Assembly: GCA_947040475.1 (NCBI GenBank)
Contig: CAMRBT010000061.1
Location: 1-8,755, forward strand
Length of the DNA stretch: 8,755 bases
DNA from: an uncultured Brevinema sp.
GTDB taxonomy: Bacteria > Spirochaetota > Brevinematia > Brevinematales > Brevinemataceae
Direction: 5' to 3'
The position numbers and the translations under genes were made by a program. Positions within the stretch are counted from its first letter, which is position 1. The number at the start of each line of letters is the position of its first letter. This document shows positions 6,952-8,755 of this stretch, piece by piece. The notes beneath the pieces are model-generated. The model made no database searches, was not told where the DNA came from, and saw only the letters and a program-made list of their open reading frames with translations.

Positions 6952-7956
6952 ATGGTTATTGTTACTGGTGCAACAGGACATATAGGTAATGTTCTCGTTC
7001 GAGAATTATTAAAACAAGGAGACAAAGTTCGTGTTTTAATTCGTCCTGGATCAACAGAACTCTCTATCGAAGGTTTGGATGTCGAAAAAGTATACGGAGA
7101 TATCCGTAATATTGAAGATCTACGCAAAGCTTTTGTTGGTATGGAAGTCGTCTATCATTTAGCGGCTATTATTTCTATTTTTCCAGGTATTGATCCTGAA
7201 TTAGCAACTACTAATACAGAAGGTACTAAAAATGTTGGAAAAGTATGTGTAGAATTAAAAATCCCCAAACTAGTATATACCAGCTCTGTTCATGCTATTG
7301 CTGACCATCCCCATGGTAGTCCCATTACTGAAGAAGTACCTATTTGTGTTACAAATGCTATAGGCAAATACGGTAAAACCAAAGCTGCCGCTACCTTAGC
7401 AATCTTAGATATGGTTAAAAATGAAAATCTGCCTGCTGTTATTGTTCAACCTGCTGGTGTTATTGGTCCTTATGATTTTATGCCTTCTCAATTAGGACTT
7501 GTTTATAGTTTTATGATTGATGGTCTTTTTATGGGTATGTCTGGATCTTATAATTTTGTAGATGTAAGAGATGTGGTAAATGGTATTATTCTTGCTGGTA
7601 AAAAAGGTAAGATAGGTGAACGTTATATTCTTTCTGGACATTTGTTGAGTATTCAAGAAAAAAAGAGAGTCATAGACGAAGTTTTAGGTAGAAAGCATTT
7701 TTATATTTCTTCCCCTAAATTCCTCTGTTATGTGGGTGCATTTTTCTTATCTCCTTTGTATAAACCTTTTAATCTCATCCCTATTTTAACTAATGAATCC
7801 TTAGAAATTCTTTTTTCTAATGCCGATTTAAAACACGACAAAGCCAGTAAAGAACTTGGCTATACAGCACGTCCTTTTAAAGAAACAATGGCAGATATCA
7901 TTGAATGGACTAAAAATAACAAACATATTTGGAAAAAAACCAAACACCAAATATAA
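6952..7956 (+). CDS. NAD(P)-dependent extended SDR, 3-beta-HSD / dihydroflavonol reductase-like
   Basis: The product has 334 residues, the usual length for extended short-chain dehydrogenases. Visible in order: the Rossmann glycine motif TGATGHIG (5-12); IRP after the second strand, where Arg31 suggests NADP(H) preference; GDIRN (49-53); VYHLAA (67-72); NTEGT (88-92); YTSS (109-112); and the catalytic YGKTK (Tyr140, Lys144). The C-terminal part with DVRDV, GERYILSG and the closing HDKASKELGY...PFKETMADIIEW pattern is typical of the subgroup holding 3-beta-hydroxysteroid dehydrogenase, dihydroflavonol reductase and hopanoid-associated HpnA proteins. The likely reaction is interconversion of an alcohol and a ketone on a lipid or sugar-like substrate; which one cannot be told from sequence. 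AGGAG six bases before the ATG supports the start. It is divergent from the 5-alpha-reductase-like operon and is followed after 17 bases by a permease, probably in one operon. Confidence 0.88.
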   Translation: MVIVTGATGHIGNVLVRELLKQGDKVRVLIRPGSTELSIEGLDVEKVYGDIRNIEDLRKAFVGMEVVYHLAAIISIFPGIDPELATTNTEGTKNVGKVCVELKIPKLVYTSSVHAIADHPHGSPITEEVPICVTNAIGKYGKTKAAATLAILDMVKNENLPAVIVQPAGVIGPYDFMPSQLGLVYSFMIDGLFMGMSGSYNFVDVRDVVNGIILAGKKGKIGERYILSGHLLSIQEKKRVIDEVLGRKHFYISSPKFLCYVGAFFLSPLYKPFNLIPILTNESLEILFSNADLKHDKASKELGYTARPFKETMADIIEWTKNNKHIWKKTKHQI

Positions 7957-7961
7957 ACTAA

Positions 7962-7966
7962 AAGGA
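7962..7966 (+). promoter_or_regulatory. Ribosome binding site pointing to an ATT start
   Basis: AAGGA lies seven bases before an ATT codon at 7974, in the frame of the following permease. No ATG, GTG or TTG in this frame lies between here and 8052, where a TTG would already fall after the first membrane helix. Confidence 0.5.
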
Positions 7967-7973
7967 CACTCTC

Positions 7974-8755
7974 ATTATTAGCTCTATTTTTCATCATTCT
8001 TTATTTATCGATTTTGCAACCATAGGCACTTTAATATTTTTAGGATATAAGTTGCGTGATATTGATTTTATCACAGAAAGCAATCTTTCTTTCCTCAATA
8101 ATTTTGCCATTCAAATTGTCCTACCTTGTTTTATTATCACTTCTTTTATGCTAGATTTAGAAATGAAATTTTTAACTAGTGGCATAAATATTATTTTATG
8201 GGCAGTGATTATTCATATCATATTTTTTATAGGAGCACACTACTTTTATAAATCTCAAAAAAACCTAGAAGAAAATGACAAGATTTTACTCTCTAACATT
8301 CTTCCTTTAGGGAATATTTCTTTTTTTGGCTTTGCTATTATCTCTATTTTTTACAGTTCTCAGGGTGTTTTTGTAGCCAATATGTACAGTATTGTCAACA
8401 GAACTATTTTAAATACCTTTTGTATTATTACTATGTCAGGGTTAATATTAGAAAGAAAAAACATTCTAAATATACTCAAAAATCCTGCTTTAATTACTTC
8501 ACTTCTTGGCTTATCAATCTTTGCAACCCAAGAAATTTCCCCTCAATTAACTATTAACAATGTTACTGCAAGTATATTCAGAATAGATCACAGTATTCCT
8601 TTTTTGTTTAATAGTATTAACAAAGTTGGGGGCATCTTAGCACCATTAATTTGGATCATTGTGGGAGCTTCCATTACTAAAAAATCCCTTACTATCATGC
8701 TCCGTTCTAAATATGCCCTTGTATTTGCTTTTCAAAAATCTATTATTCTTCCTAT
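7974..8755 (+). CDS. AEC-family permease (auxin efflux carrier-like), 3' end outside window, probable ATT start
   Basis: The frame is open from 7962, just after a stop at 7959, to the window end, giving 260 codons from 7974 of a protein usually near 300. It is strongly hydrophobic. AEC-family features: a first helix ending FLGYKL, then LNNFAIQIVLPCFIITSF with its conserved proline; NILPLGNISFFGFA with the conserved Gly-Asn; NPALITSLLGL; and GGILAPLIWIIVGASI near the end. The family comprises inner-membrane carriers for malate, malonate and other organic anions, or unknown substrates. The start is unusual: no ATG, GTG or TTG precedes the first helix, while AAGGA lies seven bases before ATT at 7974 (another ATT follows at 7977). 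The alternative is TTG at 8052, which has AGGA six bases upstream but would remove most of helix 1. A base error in a former ATG cannot be excluded. It is 17 bases behind the dehydrogenase gene and likely cotranscribed. Confidence 0.85.
   Translation, partial: MISSIFHHSLFIDFATIGTLIFLGYKLRDIDFITESNLSFLNNFAIQIVLPCFIITSFMLDLEMKFLTSGINIILWAVIIHIIFFIGAHYFYKSQKNLEENDKILLSNILPLGNISFFGFAIISIFYSSQGVFVANMYSIVNRTILNTFCIITMSGLILERKNILNILKNPALITSLLGLSIFATQEISPQLTINNVTASIFRIDHSIPFLFNSINKVGGILAPLIWIIVGASITKKSLTIMLRSKYALVFAFQKSIILP

Noticed and set aside
6921..7127. Reverse-strand open frame at the start of the dehydrogenase gene
   Set aside because: It is antisense to the conserved Rossmann motif region; the plus-strand gene has promoter, ribosome site and family motifs.

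Overview
The window is AT-rich chromosomal DNA from a diderm (Gram-negative-type) bacterium. Three proteins carry clear Sec-type signal peptides, two of these look like small outer-membrane beta-barrels, and the alpha/beta hydrolase at the left edge has a signal sequence ending in a Cys. The low G+C, the relaxed lipobox and the gene content would fit a host-associated spirochaete, but that is inference: no rRNA or other phylogenetic marker apart from secA is present. There is no sign of mobile elements, CRISPR, tRNA or rRNA.

Left block (minus strand, 1-1243): a predicted exported beta-barrel protein is followed, with an 8-bp overlap, by an alpha/beta hydrolase of the proline-iminopeptidase type that runs off the window. 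A well-formed promoter (TTGAAT-17-TATAAT) drives the pair.

Central block (plus strand, 1444-5053): secA, the preprotein translocase ATPase, has its own promoter (TTGATT-17-TATAAT). Seven bases after it comes an exported PQQ/quinoprotein-like beta-propeller protein with no visible Shine-Dalgarno sequence. A symmetric hairpin flanked by A and T runs (5075-5107) ends this unit and probably also stops the opposing transcript.

Right-centre block (minus strand, 5270-6751): a second exported beta-barrel protein with an acidic linker is followed by an integral membrane protein that strongly resembles steroid 5-alpha-reductase, with the residues known as catalytic and NADPH-binding in the human enzyme all present.

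Right block (plus strand, 6952-8755): an extended short-chain dehydrogenase of the 3-beta-hydroxysteroid dehydrogenase/dihydroflavonol reductase type is divergent from the previous block. Seventeen bases behind it is an AEC-family (auxin efflux carrier-like) permease, cut by the window end. This permease has no ATG, GTG or TTG before its first membrane segment and appears to start at ATT.

The points most worth following up are the side-by-side 5-alpha-reductase-like and 3-beta-HSD-like enzymes, which suggest steroid, isoprenoid or other lipid modification, and the probable AUU start of the permease. Everything else looks like ordinary envelope and housekeeping content.
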